Origin: CALAGJ01 sp964293305
GTDB taxonomy: Bacteria > Bacteroidota > Bacteroidia > Chitinophagales > Chitinophagaceae
NCBI GenBank assembly: GCA_964293305.1
Contig: CAXYYO010000004.1
Location: forward strand, 49,908 to 113,907
Direction: 5' to 3'
DNA length: 64,000 bases
This document shows positions 9,210 to 15,884 of the stretch, in pieces (position 1 is the stretch's first letter; each line of letters starts with the position of its first letter). Both the position numbers and the translations under genes were made by a program. The notes under the pieces were generated by a model, which saw only the letters and a program-made list of their open reading frames with translations, was not told the DNA's origin and ran no database searches.

Positions 9210-10469
9210 ATGCAGTATATGAACGATGCAGCATTTGCTACTCAAATGGATGAAGCAGACGTATTAAGAGAATTTCGGAATAAGTTTTATATTCCTCAGC
9301 ATAATGATAAAGATAGCATTTATCTAACGGGCAATTCACTGGGCTTACAGCCAAAAACTGCAGCAGCATATATACAAGGAGAGCTCAATGACTGGGCCTC
9401 ATTAGGTGTAGAAGCGCATTTTGCAGCAAAAAATCCTTGGATGCCCTACCATGAAATTTTTGCAAAACAATTGAGTAATTTGTGTGGTGCATTGCCGCAT
9501 GAAGTGGTGGCCATGAATCAGCTTACGGTAAACCTACATTTACTCCTCGTAAGTTTTTATAAACCAACAGCAAAAAGATTTAAAATAATCTGCGAAGCAA
9601 AAGCTTTTCCAAGTGACCAATATGCATTGGAAAGTCAGGTCAAATTTCATGGATTTGATCCGGCTGAGGCTATTATTGAGGTTCATCCCCGTCAGGGAGA
9701 ATATTGCTTACATACAGAAGATATTTTGCAATGTATAGAAGAGCATAAAGATGAAATTTGCCTATTGTTTTTTGGCGGAGTAAATTATTATACAGGCCAG
9801 TATTTTGATATACCTACCCTTACTCAAGCAGCTCAATCTGTAGGTGCTATAGCAGGGTTTGACCTTGCCCATGCTGCTGGCAATGTACCTTTAGCATTAC
9901 ATAAATGGAATGTGGATTTTGCCAGTTGGTGCAGTTATAAATACCTAAACAGTGGGCCGGGGGGTGTAAGTGGCGTTTTTATTCATGAGCGTCATATTGC
10001 TGATGATACCATACCCCGTTTTGCTGGTTGGTGGGGTTATGATAAAGCAACACGCTTTAAAATGCAAAAAGGATTTAAGCCAATTCAATCTGCAGAGGGA
10101 TGGCAGGTGAGCAATGCACCCGTACTAAGCATGGCAGTACACAAGGCATCATTAGATATTTTTGAACTAGCAGGATGGGATAATATTTTTTCAAAAGCAA
10201 AATCGCTCAGCAGTTATTTGCATTTTATATTACATGAAATAAATAATGGGGCATTTGAAATTATTACTCCTGTTGACGAATCTTCAAGGGGATGTCAAGT
10301 GTCCTTACTCATGAAGAAAAATGGCAAGCAAATTTTTGATACACTTACTCAATCTGGTGTAATAGCAGATTGGAGAGAACCTGATGTTATTCGCATCGCA
10401 CCGGTACCATTATACAATTCGTTTTCTGATGTTTGGATGTTTTGTGATTTACTAAAAAAATTGATTTGA
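9210..10469 (+). CDS. kynU: Kynureninase
   Basis: Kynureninase splits kynurenine (or 3-hydroxykynurenine) into anthranilate (or 3-hydroxyanthranilate) and alanine, using PLP in the cytoplasm. The assignment rests on the IYLTGNSLGLQPK motif near the N-terminus, FDLAHAAGNVPL, FASWCSYKYLNSGPGG with the PLP lysine at Lys244, and a late DVIRIAPVPLYNSFSD motif. The 419 residues match the family. The start could equally be the second ATG at 9219. A -7-like TATCATTGC lies about 20 nt upstream. Tryptophan dioxygenase and kynurenine monooxygenase are not in the window, so whether this serves catabolism or quinolinate/NAD synthesis is undetermined. Confidence 0.94.
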   Translation: MQYMNDAAFATQMDEADVLREFRNKFYIPQHNDKDSIYLTGNSLGLQPKTAAAYIQGELNDWASLGVEAHFAAKNPWMPYHEIFAKQLSNLCGALPHEVVAMNQLTVNLHLLLVSFYKPTAKRFKIICEAKAFPSDQYALESQVKFHGFDPAEAIIEVHPRQGEYCLHTEDILQCIEEHKDEICLLFFGGVNYYTGQYFDIPTLTQAAQSVGAIAGFDLAHAAGNVPLALHKWNVDFASWCSYKYLNSGPGGVSGVFIHERHIADDTIPRFAGWWGYDKATRFKMQKGFKPIQSAEGWQVSNAPVLSMAVHKASLDIFELAGWDNIFSKAKSLSSYLHFILHEINNGAFEIITPVDESSRGCQVSLLMKKNGKQIFDTLTQSGVIADWREPDVIRIAPVPLYNSFSDVWMFCDLLKKLI

Positions 10470-10496
10470 TGATAAAGTCTATCATCCATTTTTTTA
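10468..10496 (+). terminator. Probable terminator of kynU
   Basis: A 7-bp stem GATGATA / TATCATC with an AAGTC loop is followed by CATTTTTTT. It overlaps the kynU stop codon. The stem is AT-rich and therefore weak, but the T-run is good. Confidence 0.6.
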
Positions 10497-10585
10497 GCGT
10501 AAATTATTTGTACGTGGTATTACAAAATACATGCATACTGATGAGCAAAACATTTCACTTTCTTTTATCCTAAGAATATCTTTTT

Positions 10586-11269
10586 TTAGTATATCCAAAG
10601 CAATATCTGCTTCTTAGAATGATTGATATAAGTAGATACTATTTCCATGAATTTTTCTGAAATCATTCGGCATCCTTGACTATTCATTAAGTATTCAGGA
10701 TAGGTTTCCTCATTTGGCATAAACTGATAACTGTGTAGTACTACATATCGGCTGAAAGCATTGCTATTACTACTGTCTAAGCCATGTAGCTTGTATGCTT
10801 TTCCAAAATTACCTATATATGGAACACCTATTTTATAATGTCCCAATGAAGTACATTTACTTCCAGCTACATTGCTAAATATTGGTGTGGCTGCAAAGGC
10901 CGCATCACCAGATCCATGTGCTACTAATCCTGTATGTAACACACTATCAAATTTACGACTGTAAATGTAAAAACGATTTGAACCACTATGTTGCTGCATG
11001 TCTATTAAAAAATATATATCAGTATTCAAATCATTTGCTGCGCAATAGTTATTTGCATCAGGTATTTTTAATCTTATTTCTGCATAATAATCACGTTGAG
11101 AAATATTCAATGTCCGAGAATCTGTTGAAGCTATACAGTTAAAATCTTTTGTACCACTTATAATAGAAAGTATAAAAAAAAATGCTTGTAAATTTTGAAG
11201 AAAAGTAATGCATGAAATAGAGATTGCATTTCTTAATACTTCCATAATAATTTTAGCAATTGAAAGCAT
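10586..11269 (-). CDS. L,D-transpeptidase catalytic-domain (YkuD_2-like) protein
   Basis: This resembles the murein L,D-transpeptidase catalytic-domain family (PF13645 type), which acts on peptidoglycan in the periplasm. Recognisable elements in order are FYIYSRKFDSVLHTGLVAHG, FSNVAGSKCTSLGHYKIG, the YKLHGLD segment, a histidine at 179 (YVVLHSYQF) and NSQGCRM, where Cys200 would be the nucleophile. The protein ends in a hydrophobic beta strand (QILLWIY), as relatives do. A hydrophobic segment around residues 22-38 could be a signal or anchor. The ATG at codon 9 is an alternative start. The protein is smaller and more divergent than typical members. It is flanked by unrelated genes. Confidence 0.72.
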   Translation of the reverse strand: MLSIAKIIMEVLRNAISISCITFLQNLQAFFFILSIISGTKDFNCIASTDSRTLNISQRDYYAEIRLKIPDANNYCAANDLNTDIYFLIDMQQHSGSNRFYIYSRKFDSVLHTGLVAHGSGDAAFAATPIFSNVAGSKCTSLGHYKIGVPYIGNFGKAYKLHGLDSSNSNAFSRYVVLHSYQFMPNEETYPEYLMNSQGCRMISEKFMEIVSTYINHSKKQILLWIY

Positions 11270-11684
11270 AGTAATTTTAAAAATTTACTTTTAGGAAATT
11301 CTATCGTCAACTATTTATTAGCATGAAGTGGTATCAGCGAATCGTTAATTTTAGGATAAATATTTTTAGACAACTTGTATTTGTACAAGCAATGGAATTT
11401 AATCTAAAAATAAAAGAGCCGGATGATTAATCCGACCCTTTTACTTACTAACACATTAAATTTCCAGCACTAAAGTACATTTCTGGCGTTCTTGGCCAAA
11501 TTATTTTTTTGAGGGACTATGTTTTTTGGTAAATTTGATTTTAATAACAAAGACAAATTGTCGTATAAATTTTAAGGTATTCAAAATAATGGCCAAAAAG
11601 GCATTAAAATTAAAAGACAGATTTTCTTTATAAATGATTGAAAAATAAATGGTTAGTAATTTGACAATATAAAAATAAAAAATC
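11270..11684. other. 415-nt intergenic region with an unexplained minus-strand terminator
   Basis: This gap separates the divergent L,D-transpeptidase and metallopeptidase genes. Apart from the hairpin at 11410-11442, I see no tRNA, known RNA family or convincing protein. An 85-codon minus-strand reading frame (11501-11758) is lysine/isoleucine/phenylalanine-rich and overlaps the metallopeptidase start, so it is probably spurious. Confidence 0.5.
11410..11442 (-). terminator. Minus-strand intrinsic terminator without an assigned gene
   Basis: Read on the minus strand, AAAAG-G-GTCGGAT pairs with ATCCGGC-T-CTTTT across a TAATC loop. This makes 13 consecutive pairs, two of them G-U, followed by ATTTTT. 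On the plus strand the two wobble positions become C/A and A/C mismatches, so the structure is designed for minus-strand RNA. No recognised minus-strand gene lies between this point and the metallopeptidase start. Confidence 0.65.
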
Positions 11685-12371
11685 ATGAACTCAATTTTTG
11701 TAGTATCTATAATTTTCTTGTTTATCAGTATGCTGGTGTCTGGCAGGTTAAAATCCAAGTTTACTGCCTATGGCCAAATGCCACTTAGAAGTGGCTTGTC
11801 TGGAATGGAAGTAGCGGAAAAAATGCTACGGGAAAATGGCATTTATGATGTGCAAGTTGTGTCGGTGCCCGGCTTCCTCAGTGATCATTATAATCCACAA
11901 ACAAAAACGGTAAATCTCAGTCCTGAAGTATTTAGCGGGTCTAGTATTGCTGCCGCTGCAGTGGCATCACATGAATGTGGTCATGCTGTGCAGCATGCCA
12001 CGGCTTATAATTGGCTGATGATGAGGAGCAAACTGGTACCTGTGGTGCAGTTTAGTAGCAATATTGTACAATGGGTTTTATTGGGTGGGGTGTTGCTCAT
12101 CAATGTTTTTCCGGCTTTATTACTGGGCGGTATTGTCTTATTTGCTATGACTACTTTGTTTGCATTTATTACATTGCCAGTAGAATATGATGCAAGTAAT
12201 AGAGCTTTGGCTTGGTTAGACAAAACAAATGTTACCATGCCTGAAGAGCATGAAAAAGCAAAAGATGCCTTAAAATGGGCAGCACTTACTTATGTAGTAG
12301 CAGCTATAGCTTCATTGGCTACGCTATTGCAATATATTTCAATCTTTATGGGTAATAGAGACAGACGTTAA
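11685..12371 (+). CDS. Membrane neutral zinc metallopeptidase (Zn_peptidase_2 family)
   Basis: This is an integral-membrane metallopeptidase of the PF04298 family. The zincin motif is HECGH at residues 96-100 (ASHECGHAVQH), giving two zinc ligands and the catalytic glutamate. A third acidic ligand is plausible in LPVEYDASNRAL. Hydrophobic segments occur at the N-terminus (about 2-18), around 125-165 (IVQWVLLGGVLLINVF and the next helix) and at the C-terminus near 205-222. The 228-residue length is normal. Its substrate is unknown throughout the family. It is the last gene before a perfect 15-bp hairpin and is probably transcribed alone. Confidence 0.9.
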   Translation: MNSIFVVSIIFLFISMLVSGRLKSKFTAYGQMPLRSGLSGMEVAEKMLRENGIYDVQVVSVPGFLSDHYNPQTKTVNLSPEVFSGSSIAAAAVASHECGHAVQHATAYNWLMMRSKLVPVVQFSSNIVQWVLLGGVLLINVFPALLLGGIVLFAMTTLFAFITLPVEYDASNRALAWLDKTNVTMPEEHEKAKDALKWAALTYVVAAIASLATLLQYISIFMGNRDRR

Positions 12372-12392
12372 AAAATATGATTCTTTAATACT

Positions 12393-12429
12393 AGGAGCCG
12401 GTATATGATAAATACATATACCGGCTCCT
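12393..12429 (+). terminator. Strong hairpin terminator of the metallopeptidase gene
   Basis: A perfect 15-bp inverted repeat, AGGAGCCGGTATATG / CATATACCGGCTCCT, has a 7-nt loop. It starts 21 nt after the metallopeptidase stop. The T-tract is short (TTACATTT) and is shared with the promoter of the next gene. An ATG at 12405 lies inside the first arm and so is an unlikely start codon. Confidence 0.75.
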
Positions 12430-12437
12430 TACATTTG
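12430..12437 (+). promoter_or_regulatory. -7 promoter box abutting a start codon
   Basis: TACATTTG matches the Bacteroidota -7 consensus TAnnTTTG exactly and is followed by CGC and then ATG at 12441. No clear -33 box is visible, since that position falls in the preceding hairpin. Transcription should begin at or next to the ATG. Confidence 0.55.
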
Positions 12438-12440
12438 CGC

Positions 12441-12788
12441 ATGCCTCAAATAGCAGATGATTTACAAATACGGTGGTGGCAACTACTCAATAGACTTACA
12501 GAACAATTTGGCAAAAAGCCAGATATGGAAGCTATCCTTTTTCTAGTTGGTTTACAAGAAACAAACTTTTTACAAGAAAAAATAACAAAAGAGCAGAAGC
12601 AGGACCTCATGCATGTGGCTATCTGTATCCTATTACAACCTAGTGGTTATTATTTACTTTCACATACTGATGAAGATGGATGGCCACACTTTGAGCAGCT
12701 AAAAGAACTGCCCGCCTTACATTTGCCGGAGCAAGAAAATTTTCTAAAAGATCATATCCTTTTATATTTCTCTAATCAAAATTTCTAA
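12441..12788 (+). CDS. Small conserved-looking hypothetical protein
   Basis: I do not recognise this protein. The frame is open from an ATG at 12405, but that codon lies within the terminator hairpin of the upstream gene. The next ATG at 12441 (MPQIADDLQIRWW) sits directly behind a perfect -7 promoter box, so it is the better start and the mRNA would be leaderless. The resulting 115-residue product is soluble, has no signal peptide and is mostly helical. It contains paired tryptophans and several leucine-rich stretches (MEAILFLVGLQE, MHVAICILLQPSGYYLL). A cyclophilin gene begins 11 nt downstream, suggesting co-transcription. It is likely a real gene because codon use is like its neighbours and it fills the space exactly. 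Confidence 0.62.
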   Translation: MPQIADDLQIRWWQLLNRLTEQFGKKPDMEAILFLVGLQETNFLQEKITKEQKQDLMHVAICILLQPSGYYLLSHTDEDGWPHFEQLKELPALHLPEQENFLKDHILLYFSNQNF

Positions 12789-12799
12789 ACAAAAATTCA

Positions 12800-13486
12800 A
12801 TGAAGTATTCTTTTTTCTTTTTACTACTTTTTACTTTTTCAACTGCACAATCACAAACAAAAAAGCCTATTCCACCGCCACCGCCTGTAGATAGACTTGT
12901 GGAAATTAAAACACCATTTGGCACTATGGTAGCCAAGCTTTACAACAACACCCCGGTGCACAGAGATAATTTTATCAGTAAGGTAAAATCGAAGTTTTAT
13001 GACAGTTTATTATTCCATAGAATCATTCAGGAATTTATGATTCAAGGTGGAGATCCTACGAGTAGAAATGCTGATAGCACAATGGCACTTGGCAGTGGTG
13101 AAGCAGATGGAGCCATGCTGAAGGCAGAATTCAACCCAAAAAATATTCATAAAAAAGGTGCTTTGGCCATGGCACGTACAGACAATCCGGAAAAGGCAAG
13201 CAGTAATTGCCAGTTTTATATTGTACAAGGTAGAAAGTCTGATGAAATTAGTTTAAACATGAATGAATGTAATATTCGAAATGCAAATCCATCCTTTACC
13301 TATAGCGCAGCACAGCGCACTGTGTATAAAGCATCTGGTGGCACACCATTTTTAGACCAGAATTATACCGTGTTTGGCGAACTGATAAAGGGCCTTGATG
13401 TAATAGATAAAATTGCGGCGCAGCCGAAAGATGAAAATGATAGGCCATTAAAAGACGTTATCATGACCATGAGAATGCTCAATTAA
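12800..13486 (+). CDS. Exported cyclophilin-type peptidyl-prolyl cis-trans isomerase
   Basis: This is a cyclophilin that should isomerise proline bonds in the periplasm. A Sec signal peptide (KYSFFFLLLFTFSTAQSQ) is followed by a short proline-rich linker (PIPPPPPVDR). The cyclophilin core has FHRIIQEFMIQGGDP, KGALAMARTD, SSNCQFYIVQG and YTVFGELIKGLDVID. The active-site Arg (FHRI), Phe and Gln (FMIQGGD) are visible. A charged insertion with ISLNMNECNIRNANPS interrupts the C-terminal half, as in other Bacteroidota PpiA-like proteins. It follows the small hypothetical gene by 11 nt; gcvH starts 48 nt after it. Confidence 0.93.
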   Translation: MKYSFFFLLLFTFSTAQSQTKKPIPPPPPVDRLVEIKTPFGTMVAKLYNNTPVHRDNFISKVKSKFYDSLLFHRIIQEFMIQGGDPTSRNADSTMALGSGEADGAMLKAEFNPKNIHKKGALAMARTDNPEKASSNCQFYIVQGRKSDEISLNMNECNIRNANPSFTYSAAQRTVYKASGGTPFLDQNYTVFGELIKGLDVIDKIAAQPKDENDRPLKDVIMTMRMLN

Positions 13487-13534
13487 ATTTGGTGCTCTAA
13501 ATAAATTCTACACTTTTGTAAAAAATATATTGAT

Positions 13535-13915
13535 ATGAATTTTCCTTCCGATTGTCGTTACACTAAAGACCACGAGTGGTTAAAGATGATAGATGCAAAT
13601 ACTGCCTATGTTGGTATTACTGCTTTTGCACAGCATGAGCTGGGCGATATTGTGTATGTAGATGTACCCTCTGTTGGTAATACACTTGCCGAAGGCGAGG
13701 TATTTGGTACTGTAGAAGCTGTAAAAACAGTAAGTGATTTATTTCTACCCATAGCTGCTACTATTTTAGAAGTAAATACTGGCTTAGAAAAGCAGCCGGA
13801 GTTGGTAAACAGCGATCCCTATGGTGAGGGTTGGATGGTAAAAATTGCCTTACAAAATCCTGATGATATCAATGCTTTATTGGATGCAGCTGCTTATGAA
13901 GCTTTGGTAGCCTAA
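13535..13915 (+). CDS. gcvH: Glycine cleavage system H protein
   Basis: GcvH carries the lipoyl arm that shuttles the aminomethyl group between the P, T and L proteins of glycine cleavage in the cytoplasm. At 126 residues it is full length. The N-terminal CRYTKDHEWL motif and the lipoyl-lysine motif GTVEAVKTVSDL are present, placing the modified residue at Lys64. NSDPYGEGWMVKI is the usual C-terminal signature. The other glycine cleavage genes are not nearby, which is common. An ECF sigma factor gene begins only 8 nt downstream, so read-through from gcvH into the sigma/anti-sigma pair is likely. Confidence 0.97.
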   Translation: MNFPSDCRYTKDHEWLKMIDANTAYVGITAFAQHELGDIVYVDVPSVGNTLAEGEVFGTVEAVKTVSDLFLPIAATILEVNTGLEKQPELVNSDPYGEGWMVKIALQNPDDINALLDAAAYEALVA

Positions 13916-13923
13916 TAAATATA

Positions 13924-14466
13924 ATGGCTGAAGAAATAAAATATGTAGAAGCCGACCTGGTGTTGTTATTAAAACAACGAAGTCAGGAGGCTTTTCGTTA
14001 TTTGTACGATAACTATTCCGGTGCCCTACACACTACCGTAATTGTAATCGTAAAAGATACAGCCTATGCCGCTGATATACTTCAGGAAGTATTTATAAAA
14101 ATCTGGAAACAGATTGATCAATACGACGATTCCAAAGGACGTTTATTTACTTGGATGGCGAATATTGCACGCAATGCATCAATAGATATGCTCCGCAGCA
14201 AAGGCTATCGAAATGAACAAAAAAACCAAGAACTCCCGGACAACGTACATCATATATCTGGTGCTGATACTTTGAAACCTGAAGTAATCGGTGTAAGAAA
14301 TTTGTTGCAAAGGCTAAAGCCTGAGTATAAGGCTGTATTAGACTTATCCTATTTTCAGGGGTTTTCACACGATGAAATTGCAAGAATTTTAAACATACCC
14401 ATTGGTACAGTAAAAACTAGAATAAGATCTGCCGTAATTCAATTGCGGTCGATGGTAAATGAATAA
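13924..14466 (+). CDS. ECF-type RNA polymerase sigma factor
   Basis: This 180-residue sigma-70 family factor has region 2 at about 17-90 (FRYLYDNYSGALHT, DILQEVFIKIW, TWMANIARNASIDMLR) and region 4 at about 120-175 (LKPEYKAVLDLSYFQGFSHDEIA, NIPIGTVKTRIRS). There is no region 3, which defines it as extracytoplasmic-function type. The stop codon overlaps the start of the next gene by one base (TAATG). That gene codes a membrane anti-sigma factor with an RskA-like C-terminal domain, which points to a SigK-like sigma/anti-sigma pair. The inducing signal is unknown. The gene begins 8 nt after gcvH. Confidence 0.94.
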   Translation: MAEEIKYVEADLVLLLKQRSQEAFRYLYDNYSGALHTTVIVIVKDTAYAADILQEVFIKIWKQIDQYDDSKGRLFTWMANIARNASIDMLRSKGYRNEQKNQELPDNVHHISGADTLKPEVIGVRNLLQRLKPEYKAVLDLSYFQGFSHDEIARILNIPIGTVKTRIRSAVIQLRSMVNE

Positions 14467-15296
14467 TGGATGTAAATGCATACATAGAAAGTGGAATTAT
14501 TGAAAGCTATGTGCTTGGTCTGGCTAATGAGCAGGAAGCTGCTGAATTGGAACAACTATCAGCCACATATTCTGAAATAAAATCTGCCATTAATCGGTTT
14601 GAAACCGAAATGGAAAACTATGCATTTAACCATGCTATACAACCACCTGCGGCAGTAAAAGAAAATATATGGCAGGCTTTAGCAAATGATTGGAATACTG
14701 ATGAAATACCCAACACAAATGTTGACTTTCATAAGCAAGAGACTTCTTCTCCAATTCTAGCTATGCATCAAAATACTGCAAAGTGGAAATACATTGCTGC
14801 AGCTTCTGTAATTCTATTAGTAGCCAGTGTTTTGCTGAATTATAAATGGTACACAAATTTCCGTGAAACGGATACAAAATATCAGGCTTTACTAATAAAA
14901 AACAATTCTTTAGAAGCTGGTAATGATTTGTACAAAACCAAATTAGACGAAACACTGCAGAGCATGGCTCTGCTGCAAAGCAAAGATTTACTCGCTGTAA
15001 AACTGCTTGCTATCAAAGGCAAGGAAGGCAATGCAGCTACCGTTTATTGGAATAAAAATACGGGTGATCTTTATTTATATGAAACGGCCATGAGCCAGGT
15101 GCCAGCCGGTAAGCAATACCAGCTTTGGGCACTAGTAGATGGTAAACCTGTGGATGCCGGTGTATTTGGTGGATGTAATGGCTTATGCAAAATGAAAAAT
15201 ATTCCACGTGCACAAGCTTTTGCAATTACGCTTGAAAAAGAAGGAGGAAGTGAAGCTCCTACACTTACTGAAATGTTTGTATTGGGAAATGTATAA
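14466..15296 (+). CDS. Membrane anti-sigma factor, RskA-like
   Basis: This is the predicted inhibitor of the ECF sigma factor coded immediately upstream, with start and stop overlapping by one base. A cytoplasmic N-terminal region of about 105 residues (ESYVLGLANEQEAAELEQL) is followed by one membrane helix near 107-126 (IAAASVILLVASVLLN), a coiled-coil-like stretch, and a periplasmic RskA C-terminal domain. The domain markers are QYQLWALVDGKPVDAGVF and FAITLEKEGGSEAP. The HxxxCxxC zinc motif of ZAS-type anti-sigmas is absent. Release would need proteolysis of the membrane protein; no dedicated protease is linked. Confidence 0.9.
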   Translation: MDVNAYIESGIIESYVLGLANEQEAAELEQLSATYSEIKSAINRFETEMENYAFNHAIQPPAAVKENIWQALANDWNTDEIPNTNVDFHKQETSSPILAMHQNTAKWKYIAAASVILLVASVLLNYKWYTNFRETDTKYQALLIKNNSLEAGNDLYKTKLDETLQSMALLQSKDLLAVKLLAIKGKEGNAATVYWNKNTGDLYLYETAMSQVPAGKQYQLWALVDGKPVDAGVFGGCNGLCKMKNIPRAQAFAITLEKEGGSEAPTLTEMFVLGNV

Positions 15297-15380
15297 TGAC
15301 CTTCACTTGTTACTTTTTATACTTCTATTTGAATCATACACCTCCGAAACTTATCTTGCAGACCTTTTTAAAATTAATAT

Positions 15381-15806
15381 ATGGAATACAGTAAAATTAT
15401 ATCAGTAACTGGCCTGCCAGGTTTATTTGAATTAGTAGGTAATAAGGGCGATGGTGCTATTGTAAAATCTTTAGAAAGTAAATTGACCAGATATATTTCT
15501 GGACGATTACACAATTTCTCAAGTTTAGAAAGTATTGAAATTTTTACAACACATGACAATGTAAATCTGGTAGAAGTGTTAAAAGCAATGCAAGCAAACG
15601 CTGATGTGGCATTGCCCGATGAAAAAAATACAGACGCACTAAAAGCGTATTTTGGACAAGTTTTTCCATCCATCGATTTGGAAAGAGTTTATCCAAGTGA
15701 CATGAAAAAGATGATACGCTGGCATAAAATATTAAGTAAAGAATCCATTGTATTAGAATTAACCAGTAAGGAAAAAGAAGAAGAAAGCGAAGCAGATAAT
15801 TCGTAA
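15381..15806 (+). CDS. DUF5606 domain protein
   Basis: This 141-residue cytoplasmic protein belongs to a family found mainly in Bacteroidota. It opens with MEYSKIISVTGLPGLFEL and then VGNKGDGAIVKSLES, both typical of DUF5606. The central region contains SLESIEIFTTHDNVNLVEV. The C-terminal region includes KKMIRWHKIL and ends in a Glu-rich tail (KEKEEESEADNS). The function is not known. A TATCTTGC box about 20 nt before the ATG may be its promoter. The gene is followed by a strong hairpin and converges on the macroglobulin gene. Confidence 0.88.
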   Translation: MEYSKIISVTGLPGLFELVGNKGDGAIVKSLESKLTRYISGRLHNFSSLESIEIFTTHDNVNLVEVLKAMQANADVALPDEKNTDALKAYFGQVFPSIDLERVYPSDMKKMIRWHKILSKESIVLELTSKEKEEESEADNS

Positions 15807-15846
15807 GTTTATTATCACTCTAGTTAGGCTTTCACTAAATGATATT

Positions 15847-15880
15847 ACGTCTGTACAGATTTTGTGGTCTGTACAGACGT
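15847..15880 (+). terminator. Perfect hairpin terminator between convergent genes
   Basis: A 13-bp perfect stem, ACGTCTGTACAGA / TCTGTACAGACGT, has an 8-nt loop and is followed by ATTTTTATTTT on the plus strand. It closes the DUF5606 gene and lies 5 nt beyond the macroglobulin stop, so it may act in both directions. Each arm also contains the 10-bp palindrome TCTGTACAGA. Confidence 0.85.
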
Positions 15881-15884
15881 ATTT

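Noticed and set aside
11501..11758. 85-codon minus-strand frame overlapping the metallopeptidase start
   Set aside because: It is Ile/Phe/Lys-rich from AT-rich DNA and overlaps a secure gene start. It was considered as the partner of the minus-strand terminator, but coding evidence is poor.
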